A stretch of 9,601 bases of DNA, from assembly GCA_021826765.1 (NCBI GenBank), contig JAKAYK010000033.1, positions 1-9,601 on the forward strand, written 5' to 3'. A program made the translations under genes and the position numbers. How positions within the stretch are numbered: position 1 is the first letter of the stretch; each line of letters starts with the position of its first letter. The notes beneath the pieces were generated by a model. The model was not told the DNA's origin. It searched no databases and worked only from the letters and a program-made list of their open reading frames with translations. This DNA is from Thermoplasmata archaeon (GTDB taxonomy: Archaea > Thermoplasmatota > Thermoplasmata > Thermoplasmatales > Thermoplasmataceae). This document shows, piece after piece, positions 1-7,176 of this stretch.

Positions 1-843
1 TTTACTCGGGAGAAATGTGGCAACCATCATGGATTTCGAGGACATGGTTTCATGGATTGGAGGGGGCATGTGAAGCTTTCCCACAATGGGGGCCATGGCA
101 TCTGTGCTTATGGCAAATGGATAGAGATATCCATCCCATCCCTCAACATCCAGCGGAGATTTCTCAAATTCCTGAACAACATAATATGTATCAAATTCAA
201 CATGCATCAGATATTTCCCAGTTCCTTTCTCTGGAGGGAAGAATTCTGGGGACCTTATGTCCCTTGTATAGTAAGGTGTGCCTTCCTTCAACTGGCCATA
301 GGAATTCAGGTATCTTGCAGGTATCTTCAGTGTGTCCAGTGAAAGAAGGAAGAGGAAGTAGGCATCTTCCGTATATTCCATCCTGAAAGCAATCCCCTTG
401 GGCACATATATGTAGTCACCCTTTGAGAATTCAATGCTTCCCATTGGGCAAATGAATTTCCCTTTTCCATTGTGCACAAATATGAGAATTTCATGGAGTG
501 CATTCCTGTAGAAATCATCTGTGGAATTCTCTGGAATGAGCACCTGAACCTTCACCCTGCTGTTCATAAGTATGGTCTTTCTTCCATTGATAAGATTACC
601 ATCTCTTTTCAGCATGCCTGTTTTGAGATGCCTGTGCACATGTGGTGCATCCGCATATTTCTCTTCCTTCAGTTTCACTATTCTGTATCCGGATGAATTT
701 GTAGGTTCATACAGGTGATACAGGAGTGAATAGGCCCCCTCAAAACTCTCTTCACCAACCAGTTCCTCTCTTCTCAGTTCATCCTTTTTCTCAAATGTGT
801 GCCTGCTTTCAGGCAGTTTTCCATTTTTTACATAGTATACCAT
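1..843 (-). CDS. hmgA: Homogentisate 1,2-dioxygenase (partial, C-terminus beyond window edge)
   Basis: This enzyme opens the homogentisate ring with O2 and Fe(II) to give maleylacetoacetate, in the cytoplasm. I translated the minus strand by hand from the ATG at 843-841; the frame stays open for 281 codons to position 1. The protein begins MVYYVKNGKLPESRHTF and has the cupin-like pattern of the shorter prokaryotic homogentisate dioxygenases: a PHVHRHLKTGML stretch near residue 70, a LHEILIFVHNGKGKF stretch near 117-131, GDYIYVPKGIAFRM near 143-156, and HMPPPIHETM (about 258-267) followed by ATFLPS. The family's iron-binding His/Glu/His residues are expected further on, so they lie outside the window. 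Short family members have roughly 380 residues, so about 100 are missing. The start overlaps the stop of the upstream hydrolase by one base (TAATG), and a strong Shine-Dalgarno GAGGTGAT lies just before it, so coupled translation is likely. The operon context supports the assignment. Confidence 0.88.
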   Translation of the reverse strand, partial: MVYYVKNGKLPESRHTFEKKDELRREELVGEESFEGAYSLLYHLYEPTNSSGYRIVKLKEEKYADAPHVHRHLKTGMLKRDGNLINGRKTILMNSRVKVQVLIPENSTDDFYRNALHEILIFVHNGKGKFICPMGSIEFSKGDYIYVPKGIAFRMEYTEDAYFLFLLSLDTLKIPARYLNSYGQLKEGTPYYTRDIRSPEFFPPEKGTGKYLMHVEFDTYYVVQEFEKSPLDVEGWDGYLYPFAISTDAMAPIVGKLHMPPPIHETMSSKSMMVATFLPSK

Positions 844-1685
844 TATATCACCTCATTTCTCAATTCCCCAAGTACATCTGATTTTATGGTTACAGTATCG
901 CCCTTCCTGAGCCAGTCCTTTCCTTCACTGTATTTCTCAAATATGCATCCTCCGGGAAACGTCCCCGTCATTATTATATCTCCTTTCCTGATATTTGAAT
1001 CCATGGATGCGTACGATATGATTTTTCCTATGCTCCAGTATATTTCATCCAGTCCTGAATCAGAAAATTTCATGCCATTTATGAATGACTTCACATTTAT
1101 TTTAAAGGAATGGCCGTTCCAGAGATGCTCAATCTCATCAATCGTTGTGATATAGGGGCCAATGCTTGTGGCAAAATCTTTTGACTTTGAGGGCCCAAGA
1201 TTGAGTCTTGCTTCTTTTCTCCACAGATCCCTTGCGCTCCAGTCGTTCATGAGTGTGAGCCCATATATGTAAGATAATGCATCCTCTTTACTGATATTCT
1301 TTCCATCCTTTCCTATTATTATTCCCACCTCAACTTCAAGATCCATTGCACTGCTGAATGAAGGATATGTGATTTCCTGCATGGAACCATAGAGTGAACT
1401 GTTGCTTGTGTAGTAGTATACAGGGATGTTGTACCATTCAGGCTCCATCTCCAGCCCCCTGTTCTTTCTCGAATTTGCTGCATGCTCCTCAAAGGCATAG
1501 AAGTCCCTTATCTGTCCGGGTTTTTCAACAGGAGGAAGAAGATATTCTGGTTTTCCAAGGTTTTCATCCGGAATTTCAGGTGAAACTAAAAGATCCTCAC
1601 TGGAATTCCCTGCATCAAGATATTTTCCATCCATGTATATGAATCTCCTGACTTCACCAGAGAATACTCCCCTGCCAATCTTCAT
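843..1685 (-). CDS. Fumarylacetoacetate hydrolase family protein
   Basis: 280 residues with the single C-terminal FAH fold domain. Visible family motifs are RDFYAFEEHA (60-69, metal Asp61), the metal-binding pair in MDLEVEVGIIIG (Glu117 and Glu119), NDWSARD (147-153, metal Asp148), GPSKSKDFATSIGP (164-177, with Lys169 as the equivalent of the catalytic-site lysine) and MTGTFPGG (239-246). All four expected acidic metal ligands are present, so it should be an active Mg/Ca-dependent C-C hydrolase. Between the hydroxyphenylpyruvate and homogentisate dioxygenase genes, its likely reaction is hydrolysis of fumarylacetoacetate (or directly maleylacetoacetate) to acetoacetate plus a C4 diacid. It is shorter than the animal enzyme (about 420 residues), whose extra N-terminal domain is absent. 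The fold family also includes acylpyruvases and decarboxylases, so the substrate rests on context. The start ATG directly follows the TAA of the upstream dioxygenase with no gap, and GGGGA lies about nine bases before it. Confidence 0.9.
   Translation of the reverse strand: MKIGRGVFSGEVRRFIYMDGKYLDAGNSSEDLLVSPEIPDENLGKPEYLLPPVEKPGQIRDFYAFEEHAANSRKNRGLEMEPEWYNIPVYYYTSNSSLYGSMQEITYPSFSSAMDLEVEVGIIIGKDGKNISKEDALSYIYGLTLMNDWSARDLWRKEARLNLGPSKSKDFATSIGPYITTIDEIEHLWNGHSFKINVKSFINGMKFSDSGLDEIYWSIGKIISYASMDSNIRKGDIIMTGTFPGGCIFEKYSEGKDWLRKGDTVTIKSDVLGELRNEVI
847..854 (-). promoter_or_regulatory. Strong internal Shine-Dalgarno for homogentisate dioxygenase
   Basis: Read on the minus strand this is GAGGTGAT, three bases before the ATG at 843. 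It is an almost full match to the archaeal anti-Shine-Dalgarno complement GGAGGTGAT. It lies inside the last codons of the upstream hydrolase gene and supports reinitiation at the TAATG overlap. This contrasts with the apparently leaderless first gene of the operon. Confidence 0.7.
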
Positions 1686-2774
1686 TTAGAGATTTCCCCT
1701 TCTTGCCTGATCCCTCTCAATGGATTCAAACAGGGCCTTGAAATTTCCCTTACCGAAGGATGTGGCCCCCTTTCTCTGGATGATCTCATAGAAGAATGTG
1801 GGCCTGTCTCCAGTTGGTTTTGTGAAAATCTGTAAAAGATAGCCATCATTGTCTCTGTCAACAAGTATATTGAGTTTTTTCAGCACCTCAATATCTTCAT
1901 CAATCTTTCCAACTCTTTCGCCCAGTTCCCTGTAATAGCTGTCCGGTGTGGACTGGAACTGTATTCCTCTCCTCTTCAATTCACCCACTGTGGAAACAAT
2001 ATCCTCAGTGTGCAGTGCTATATGCTGTACACCGGGCATATGGTAATAGTCAAGGTATTCCTGGATCTGAGATTTTTTCAACCCCTTTGCAGGCTCGTTT
2101 ATGGGGAAAACAATTTTTCTGTTGTTATACTGGACAACCTTTGATTTGAGTGCACTGTACTGGGTACTTATATCCTTGTCATCAAAGCTTATGAGTGGCT
2201 CAAATCCCATGCCATCCACATAATAATCGACCCATGTGTCCATCTTCTTCTCTTCGACATTTCCCACAATATGGTCGAATCTTCTTATTCCTGCCTCCAC
2301 ATTCTCAGCTTCCTCCTGGAAAGGCTCAAAACCAGGTGGAAATTTTCCGTCATACTCTCCGTAATCAAGAAGGGAATGCACAGTCTCCCCATATGTGAAT
2401 GCAGTTGATTTCTCAATGAATCCGTTATCTGTTTTTATTTTTGTCGGATCTGAATGCTTCACTATTTTCCTTTCATTTATTTCGTTCAGGGTGCCATCTA
2501 TATCGTTGACCTTTATGGCAATATCCTTCACCCCATCACCATGCAGCCTGACATGATCCGATATGGAGGAATCAGGTTGCATTGAACTTGTGAGCATGAC
2601 CTTCACATTGCCCTGTTCCACAAGGTATGAAGTTCGATCCCTTATTCCGGTCTCAGGGCCAGCATAGGCAACTATATTGAATCCAAGTCCATATTTATGA
2701 TAATAGGCCCACTGTTTAGCTGAACCCACGTAAAATTCCACATAATCAACTCGATCCAGTGCTTTAGAAGACAT
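1686..2774 (-). CDS. hpd: 4-hydroxyphenylpyruvate dioxygenase
   Basis: Converts 4-hydroxyphenylpyruvate (the transamination product of tyrosine) to homogentisate with Fe(II) and O2. It has two vicinal-oxygen-chelate domains. The N-terminal one starts with DRVDYVEFYVGSAKQWAYY, and the C-terminal one holds the iron triad: His in RRFDHIVGNV, His in GVQHIALHT and Glu in FFYEIIQRKGA (173, 256 and 335 when counted from the upstream ATG). The product-pocket C-terminal helix with SFGKGNFKALFESIERDQ is complete, and length is normal for the family. Two in-frame ATGs compete: 2789 (367 residues, adds MDLCI) and 2774 (362 residues). I prefer 2774 because a GGAAAAAGTATTATAC promoter box is centred about 26 bases upstream, which would give a leaderless message starting at that ATG. 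A second AT-rich box near 2818 could instead serve the 2789 start. It is the first gene of the operon; the hydrolase follows with no gap. Confidence 0.95.
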   Translation of the reverse strand: MSSKALDRVDYVEFYVGSAKQWAYYHKYGLGFNIVAYAGPETGIRDRTSYLVEQGNVKVMLTSSMQPDSSISDHVRLHGDGVKDIAIKVNDIDGTLNEINERKIVKHSDPTKIKTDNGFIEKSTAFTYGETVHSLLDYGEYDGKFPPGFEPFQEEAENVEAGIRRFDHIVGNVEEKKMDTWVDYYVDGMGFEPLISFDDKDISTQYSALKSKVVQYNNRKIVFPINEPAKGLKKSQIQEYLDYYHMPGVQHIALHTEDIVSTVGELKRRGIQFQSTPDSYYRELGERVGKIDEDIEVLKKLNILVDRDNDGYLLQIFTKPTGDRPTFFYEIIQRKGATSFGKGNFKALFESIERDQARRGNL

Positions 2775-2794
2775 GATACATAAATCCATTACAC

Positions 2795-2811
2795 AGTATA
2801 ATACTTTTTCC
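2795..2811 (-). promoter_or_regulatory. Probable TATA/BRE promoter of the tyrosine-degradation operon
   Basis: On the minus strand the stretch reads GGAAAAAGTATTATACT: a purine-rich BRE-like part followed by a TATA-like box. The box centre is about 26 bases from the ATG at 2774, the usual archaeal spacing for a transcript that begins on the start codon. AGTATTATACT (2795-2805) is also a perfect 5+1+5 palindrome, so a regulator could bind over the box. An alternative box, TTAATAAAAA around 2815-2823, would suit the start at 2789. Confidence 0.5.
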
Positions 2812-2856
2812 AGTTTTTATTAATTTTCCCGTGCTACTGTATATCATGTGCATCTC

Positions 2857-2964
2857 ATGAAACATACCTGCAGACATGGTGATTTAAGCCTTATGAGAGT
2901 TACATGGACCTTCGATCAGGGACAGGTAGTTGACGTGCAAAAAAAGAATATGGGAAACATTTAA
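2857..2964 (+). other. Doubtful small open frame (35 codons) in the hpd-pilin intergenic region
   Basis: An ATG-to-TAA frame of 35 codons (MKHTCRHGDLSLMRVTWTFD...) fills most of the divergent intergenic region and ends inside the TATA box of the pilin gene. No promoter sits at leaderless distance from its first ATG. The internal ATG at 2893 is better placed: GGTGAT lies eight bases before it, and a TGTATATC box at 2839-2846 would start transcription near 2868, giving a 23-residue peptide. I recognise no family. It may well be chance, or the region may only be promoter and leader DNA. Confidence 0.15.
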
Positions 2965-2969
2965 TATAC
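2952..2969 (+). promoter_or_regulatory. BRE/TATA promoter of the pilin gene
   Basis: GGGAAACATTTAATATAC combines a purine-rich BRE-like element with a good archaeal TATA box (TTTAATATA, 2960-2968). The box centre is 25 bases upstream of the ATG at 2989, so the message is probably leaderless. This fixes the start of the pilin at 2989 rather than at the in-frame TTG at 2977. Confidence 0.65.
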
Positions 2970-2988
2970 ATCATTATTGACATGTTGT

Positions 2989-3444
2989 ATGAAAGAAGTA
3001 CATTCTCCAGATGAAGCTGTATCTCCTATCATTGCCACAATTCTACTTATTGGAATAACAGTGGTTCTGGCTGCAACACTTATTGTTATCCTTCATTCTT
3101 TTACAAACTCCTCGCATATTGAGGAGGTTTCTTCTGCACAATATATGGCGGGCCCCTTCAACGCACCCTCTGGAAGTGGAAAAGTATATTATTTCAACAT
3201 AACATCCACAAGCGTCCAGGTACCTCTTGGGCAGATACATATTATAATATTCAATGGAACAACTCTGGTATTTTCCGGAACACTTGCTTCATTCACCAAT
3301 GCCAGTGTTACAATATCTCCTAACCTTCCAGATTTTTCTGCAGGAAACAGTGTGATGATAACTCTCACGGGAAAGGAGAAGATAGTTACCACCATGAGCC
3401 TGATCTACGCATCCAGTGTTTTTGCCACAGTTTCTCCAACTTAA
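2989..3444 (+). CDS. Archaeal type IV pilin-like protein
   Basis: 151 residues when started at the ATG placed 25 bases after a TATA box. The N-terminus is a short hydrophilic leader (MKEVHSPDE) followed by AVSPIIATILLIGITVVLAA, the hallmark of the archaeal type IV pilin N-terminal domain (flagellin/pilin-like, PF07790 type). A prepilin peptidase should cut around Ala10/Val11, leaving a hydrophobic helix (11-35) that packs into a filament core or anchors the protein in the membrane. The rest (40-151) is a Ser/Thr-rich beta-type domain almost without charge. It has four N-glycosylation sequons (Asn40, 70, 89 and 104), as expected for a protein exposed to acid. No pilus ATPase, platform protein or prepilin peptidase gene is nearby, so it is an orphan pilin whose assembly machinery must be elsewhere. 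It could be a structural pilin of an adhesive filament or a minor membrane-bound pilin-like protein. Confidence 0.8.
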   Translation: MKEVHSPDEAVSPIIATILLIGITVVLAATLIVILHSFTNSSHIEEVSSAQYMAGPFNAPSGSGKVYYFNITSTSVQVPLGQIHIIIFNGTTLVFSGTLASFTNASVTISPNLPDFSAGNSVMITLTGKEKIVTTMSLIYASSVFATVSPT

Positions 3445-3450
3445 GCAGTC

Positions 3451-5781
3451 TCAGGAATCTGCTCCATTTTTCCTCCATCTTTTGAATGCTCTGTATTCCA
3501 GTCCAATATCCAGTACAAGGAGGAGAAGTGGAAGCAGATCGAAGACGTATATTCCGGGATAGATCTGGTCCATCACGTAAGGTATTCCAAACTGTGTTGC
3601 AGTTATGGATGCGCTAGCCTCCCAGATTCCGTTCACTGAGGATATGAAACCGGCGTTCTGTCCTGTAAAGGAAGCCTGAGCAGGAATATATGTAAAGGAT
3701 TTGCCATTTTCAGTGTAGTTCACCATGGTATCGCTTATGACATAAACTCCGGGATTGGATATCTTCACAGTATAGGACATGGTGAGGGATTGATTCTGCA
3801 GCAATGTTCCTGAACTCTTGAAATAATCGCTGCCATTTGTTATTTTCATGGTCCTGTTGTAGTAGTTGTAAAAAGGCCTTTCATCTATGGAAACGCCTGA
3901 GATCGAGCTTGGATCATGATTTGTCACAGTTGTGTTGATTCTGTACAGGTTGTTTCCAAGGTATCTGGTACTTATGGACACTGAGATATTTGCAGGATAC
4001 TGGTATGCGGAATTAACGGAATAGTTTGCAGTCTTTGCAGTGAAACCAGATGGAACAACAGAGACATTACTTGCAGGAACAATTCCAGAAAGTGCAGTTG
4101 AAGTTGTTATGATGGATGTGTTATATGCTGTCTTTCCGCCTGTATTCTCAGGGGCCCCCATGAATGCCACATACTGTGCATTGCTGTCGGAGAATCTTAT
4201 ATTTCCATTGTAGTTGAGCATGTTTGCAAGGTTGAATGTATGGTTTGTGGCTGAGGAATGTGCATATCCTGTCTTCATGAATATTCCCCCCTCAGCTACA
4301 TATGAAGTTCCTGAGGATATATTGAGGCCTATGCTCCTGAAAAGAGCATCTGACAGGGAGCCTCCGGAAATGTATCCAGCAAAGAATATGGATGAATTGA
4401 CGCTTGATGCGGTGTATCCGGGAACAAGGTATCCATTATGCAACTGGTTGTTGAATATTTCTGCAGTTCCTGAATAGGAAATACTGCCATTAAGTGAATT
4501 TGCAATGGAGTTTTCAGAACTGTACTGGTTTGATACAAAGGAATACAGGTAAAGAGAACCAAATCCTGCCACAGATATGGAATCAGTGGAAAATATTGGA
4601 GCAGTTTGGTTTATGCCTGCAGACTTAAGCGAGGAGAGTTCTGCGGAAGCCATAGCCGAAGTCTGGTTGGCTGAACCGTTGAAAAACATCACAATAATTC
4701 CCTGCGGAATGATATTTGCAAAATTAGGGGATATTCCGGATGGGATCGATATGTTGCTTCCCATTTCATACGAAAGAGAGTGGAGCATGGAGTACAGGTT
4801 ATCGGTCTCTACAATGAGAGTTGCTGAATTTGATGGCCCGTTGAACCAGTTCTTCCCCGAAGATGAAATTGGGGCAGCATTTCCATAAATGGTGTAAAGA
4901 TCTCCCTGTGTTCCAACAAGAGACCCGCCAACAATGTACTGCTGGGTTCCTGAAGTATTGATCATGGATCCAGCCATCACAGAGAGAGGGAATGATGCAT
5001 AAGGGGCAGCATTTGGCGCACCTGAAGAAGGTGAACTTGCATTGTATGCAGGAATAAAGGCTGCTGCGATGAATAAGGTGAGTATAATGAGAACAAGTGT
5101 CTTCTTTCCATTTTCCTTATTGAACATTGCAATTCTCTTTTTTCTGGCTATATTTCCGATAAACCTTCCAGTGATTCCAGCAGAAAGGGCAAGAATGACC
5201 AGGTTGACAATTGCATATGGTAAAAATGACATGATGATTGGGGTAAAGGATGCGGGTGATGGAGGTGTTGTTGGGGAACCTGTTGATGGCAGAAACGATG
5301 AAGAGCCAAGGAAAGTTGACAGGACTGCAGCAATCCTCACCATGAGAGGCTCAGCCATTATGGTTGAAATGGTTGTTCCGGGAGGTACTGGCGAGACTGA
5401 AAAAGGGGAAGTGCCAGAGGTGGATCCGGAAGAGAGGAAATTTCCAGAAAGAAATCCCATGGCTGAAAGTATTGCAAATAGTGCAGAAGCAGCAAAACCC
5501 CAGAGGGATAAATATACGGTGATTGTGGCAGCTATGGCCCTGGTTCCTTTCCTTGAGCTGATTCCGATCACAGCTCCAATAATGACCATTCCCACAATGA
5601 CAATGGGCCATTTCAGGGGATTGGCAAGGAGCAGGAATAAAATTGTGAATATGAAGATGATTGGGGGGCCATAATCAGGCATCAACCAATTTAGAAGAGG
5701 ATTATAGTATGACGAAAGCACAAAAAAGCAAAGTGCAAGGGCAACAGCCATTCCGAATATATATGCAGAGAGTTTTCCCAT
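3451..5781 (-). CDS. Large polytopic membrane protein with glycosylated external domain, function unknown
   Basis: 776 residues; I do not recognise a family. The N-terminal part is strongly hydrophobic, with likely membrane helices at about 6-24, 40-54, 58-74, 85-109, 181-204 and 227-245. A Ser/Thr/Pro/Gly-rich loop lies between about 112 and 180, and basic inside-facing patches include ARKKR near 212-216. Residues about 246-741 form a long polar domain, very poor in charge and rich in Ser, Asn, Tyr and Gly, as in surface proteins of acidophiles. It holds 19 N-glycosylation sequons (for example Asn247, 275, 343, 368, 372, 391, 431, 598 and 688), and none lies in the N-terminal membrane part, which supports an external location. 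A last helix (about 743-760) precedes the basic tail EYRAFKRWRKN, which should be cytoplasmic. The stop is six bases from the stop of the convergent pilin gene. The start ATG has a TATA box at leaderless distance. A role in the envelope, in surface adhesion or in transport is possible, but nothing visible decides it. Confidence 0.85.
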   Translation of the reverse strand: MGKLSAYIFGMAVALALCFFVLSSYYNPLLNWLMPDYGPPIIFIFTILFLLLANPLKWPIVIVGMVIIGAVIGISSRKGTRAIAATITVYLSLWGFAASALFAILSAMGFLSGNFLSSGSTSGTSPFSVSPVPPGTTISTIMAEPLMVRIAAVLSTFLGSSSFLPSTGSPTTPPSPASFTPIIMSFLPYAIVNLVILALSAGITGRFIGNIARKKRIAMFNKENGKKTLVLIILTLFIAAAFIPAYNASSPSSGAPNAAPYASFPLSVMAGSMINTSGTQQYIVGGSLVGTQGDLYTIYGNAAPISSSGKNWFNGPSNSATLIVETDNLYSMLHSLSYEMGSNISIPSGISPNFANIIPQGIIVMFFNGSANQTSAMASAELSSLKSAGINQTAPIFSTDSISVAGFGSLYLYSFVSNQYSSENSIANSLNGSISYSGTAEIFNNQLHNGYLVPGYTASSVNSSIFFAGYISGGSLSDALFRSIGLNISSGTSYVAEGGIFMKTGYAHSSATNHTFNLANMLNYNGNIRFSDSNAQYVAFMGAPENTGGKTAYNTSIITTSTALSGIVPASNVSVVPSGFTAKTANYSVNSAYQYPANISVSISTRYLGNNLYRINTTVTNHDPSSISGVSIDERPFYNYYNRTMKITNGSDYFKSSGTLLQNQSLTMSYTVKISNPGVYVISDTMVNYTENGKSFTYIPAQASFTGQNAGFISSVNGIWEASASITATQFGIPYVMDQIYPGIYVFDLLPLLLLVLDIGLEYRAFKRWRKNGADS
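3466..3484 (+). terminator. Possible T-rich terminator of the pilin transcript
   Basis: About 22 bases after the pilin stop, the plus strand runs TTTTTCCTCCATCTTTT. Archaeal termination usually needs only such T-rich tracts. It lies inside the 3' end of the convergent membrane-protein gene, so the two transcripts would overlap antisense by a few tens of bases. Confidence 0.3.
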
Positions 5782-5800
5782 GCTATATGTATGCTCAAAG

Positions 5801-5816
5801 GAAATATAAAAATTTT
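5801..5816 (-). promoter_or_regulatory. TATA promoter of the 776-residue membrane protein
   Basis: The minus strand reads AAAATTTTTATATTTC, with the TATA centre near 5807, 26 bases before the ATG at 5781; this fits a leaderless start. A second TATA-like stretch (GATATTTATATGAA, minus strand, about 5837-5850) lies further upstream, with no obvious start codon served by it. The rest of the interval 5782-5913 is AT-rich, and nothing else is recognisable in it except possible termination tracts of the upstream operon. Confidence 0.55.
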
Positions 5817-5862
5817 ATGGGGCAATCTGAAAAAATTTTCATATAAATATCTTTCACGCTTA

Positions 5863-5898
5863 ATAAGAAAAATTATTTAAAGAATCCAATTTTAAAAG
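5863..5898 (-). terminator. Possible T-rich terminator after arginine deiminase
   Basis: Downstream of the arginine deiminase stop the minus strand carries CCTTTTAAAATTGG, then ATTCTTTAAATAATTTTTC. T-rich tracts of this kind commonly end archaeal transcripts. There is no strong GC hairpin. The imperfect AT palindrome CCTTTTAAAATTGG may be incidental. Confidence 0.35.
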
Positions 5899-5906
5899 GC
5901 CTTATT

Positions 5907-5921
5907 GATCATCTCATGATC
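5907..5921. repeat. Short perfect inverted repeat over the arginine deiminase stop codon
   Basis: GATCAT-CTC-ATGATC is a perfect six-base inverted repeat with a three-base loop. It covers the TGA stop (5916-5914 on the minus strand) and the bases beside it. As RNA it would be a weak hairpin at the end of the coding sequence. It could influence 3'-end stability, or it may be chance. Confidence 0.3.
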
Positions 5922-7176
5922 TTCTCAGGGCAAAGGTCATGCAGTGGGCCCCTCCATATCCGCCTGTCAGTTCCTCAAGTTCGATGCTGGTGTAATCTAT
6001 TCCAAATTCTGACATGGTTTTCTTCACCGGGAACATTCCGCCCTCTTCCGGCTCCTGAAGTATCCCTGCCTCCTTCATGATGTTATCATCAATTATTCCA
6101 TTCCTGACAAGCCTCCTGAAAACATTTCCGGAGTTGACGCAGAGTATTTTTCCATCAGATAGAGTCAGGAAATTCGATGAATAGGAAAGCTGTTCATGGA
6201 TGGAAAGCGGCATGAAGTTGAATCCCTTGCTCCTGATATAATCGTACAGTGAAAGTGGCTCACTGTTCTTTTCAGGAACATATGAACCATCTTCCCTCAG
6301 ATAAATTGTTCCTGATGCTTTCCTTGCAAGTATTTCTGATCCTATGACTGTGCTGGAGGATGCAACATTGAAATATGTATCTATATGCATATTGTTAAGG
6401 AGATCGTCCACCATGAAGCCGTATCTTGGGTTTTCCACGACAAAAATTTCGTCATGTTCCATCATCCCAGAATTCATCGCACCAAGTGCGCCTTCAATGT
6501 TTGTTCTGGGGCCCGTTCCAATCAGTCCGAAGGAACCGCACGGTATGTAGTCTCCCCCTTCGAAGAAGCCATTCTCTGGAATCTCCTTCACATAATCCCT
6601 TCCAAGTGAATGCCTCATTACGAATCTTGTTATGACCGGCTCTGCAGTCCTCTGTGGAAGCCTCATCCTGCCCGAAATCACACCCTTTGACGATACTGCC
6701 TGCTGATCCCTCATGAAGTATAGGTTTGCCAGCGGGATATTGGAAAATATCTTGGGGTATTCCATCTTGTTTCTATCATCTGTTCTCACGTCAAGGGAGG
6801 GCTGAAGTATGAGAAGGTTGAAAAGTGTGTCAGAATCCAGGCTCTGAATATTTTCTGCAAATTCATTCCTGGTTTTTTCAGAATTCTCAATATCTCCGTA
6901 GAAATTGATCCTTGCCATGACCTTATTTTCAAGGACTGTCCTGAATTCAGGATCGGAGTCCGCCCTCCTGCATGCCATGTCCCTGAGCAGTTTTACATCC
7001 ACTCCGCTCTCTTTCAACATGTCCTGCAGGTGTTCATGCTCTTTCATCGCTTTTTCCCTGCTGAACGGCCTTTCAAAAAGGAATGCCCTTGGAGACAGCA
7101 TGGCATAATCTATCTCAATCCCGGGCCTGTGTATGATCACTTCCCTGAGTGTATCCCATTCCGATTTTATGAACAT
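5914..7176 (-). CDS. arcA: Arginine deiminase
   Basis: Hydrolyses L-arginine to L-citrulline and ammonia in the cytoplasm, usually the first step of the ATP-yielding arginine dihydrolase pathway. The 420 residues match the family length. All catalytic elements of the guanidino-modifying fold are visible: LYFMRDQQA with Asp157, FFEGGDY with Glu206 and Asp209, HIDTYFNV with His264 and Asp266, and the nucleophile Cys412 in GGYGGAHCMTFALRR close to the C-terminus. The N-terminal SEWDTLREVIIHRPG is also typical. The ATG directly follows the TAG of the upstream NMD3-like gene, and its Shine-Dalgarno (GAGGAGT) lies within the end of that gene, so it is translated from a shared message. Ornithine carbamoyltransferase and carbamate kinase are not in the window, so an energy-yielding role is inferred. 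Ammonia release may also help an acidophile buffer its cytoplasm (inference). Confidence 0.95.
   Translation of the reverse strand: MFIKSEWDTLREVIIHRPGIEIDYAMLSPRAFLFERPFSREKAMKEHEHLQDMLKESGVDVKLLRDMACRRADSDPEFRTVLENKVMARINFYGDIENSEKTRNEFAENIQSLDSDTLFNLLILQPSLDVRTDDRNKMEYPKIFSNIPLANLYFMRDQQAVSSKGVISGRMRLPQRTAEPVITRFVMRHSLGRDYVKEIPENGFFEGGDYIPCGSFGLIGTGPRTNIEGALGAMNSGMMEHDEIFVVENPRYGFMVDDLLNNMHIDTYFNVASSSTVIGSEILARKASGTIYLREDGSYVPEKNSEPLSLYDYIRSKGFNFMPLSIHEQLSYSSNFLTLSDGKILCVNSGNVFRRLVRNGIIDDNIMKEAGILQEPEEGGMFPVKKTMSEFGIDYTSIELEELTGGYGGAHCMTFALRRS

Noticed and set aside
37..70. Apparent loss of an iron-binding glutamate after the PPPIHE motif of homogentisate dioxygenase
   Set aside because: In the short prokaryotic form the iron-binding His and Glu are expected further toward the C-terminus, outside the window. 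No loss can be claimed.
799..1155. A 118-codon plus-strand frame opposite the hydrolase gene
   Set aside because: The minus strand carries a clear hydrolase with all metal ligands. The plus frame is low in charge and resembles reverse-complement shadow sequence.
2977..2988. A TTG start giving four more residues on the pilin
   Set aside because: The TATA box at 2960-2968 is 25 bases from the ATG at 2989, which suits a leaderless start there, and the extra residues do not improve the signal sequence.
5042..5674. A 210-codon open frame on the plus strand, opposite the N-terminus of the large membrane protein
   Set aside because: It is the antisense of hydrophobic codons with a biased third base. 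Its translation is an irregular Met/Ala/Pro-rich sequence with no motif, and there is no promoter or ribosome binding site.
5821..5913. AT-rich stretch considered as an origin or a repeat array
   Set aside because: It has no repeated unit of useful length and no origin-binding motif. Its T tracts and TATA-like elements are explained as terminator and promoter DNA.
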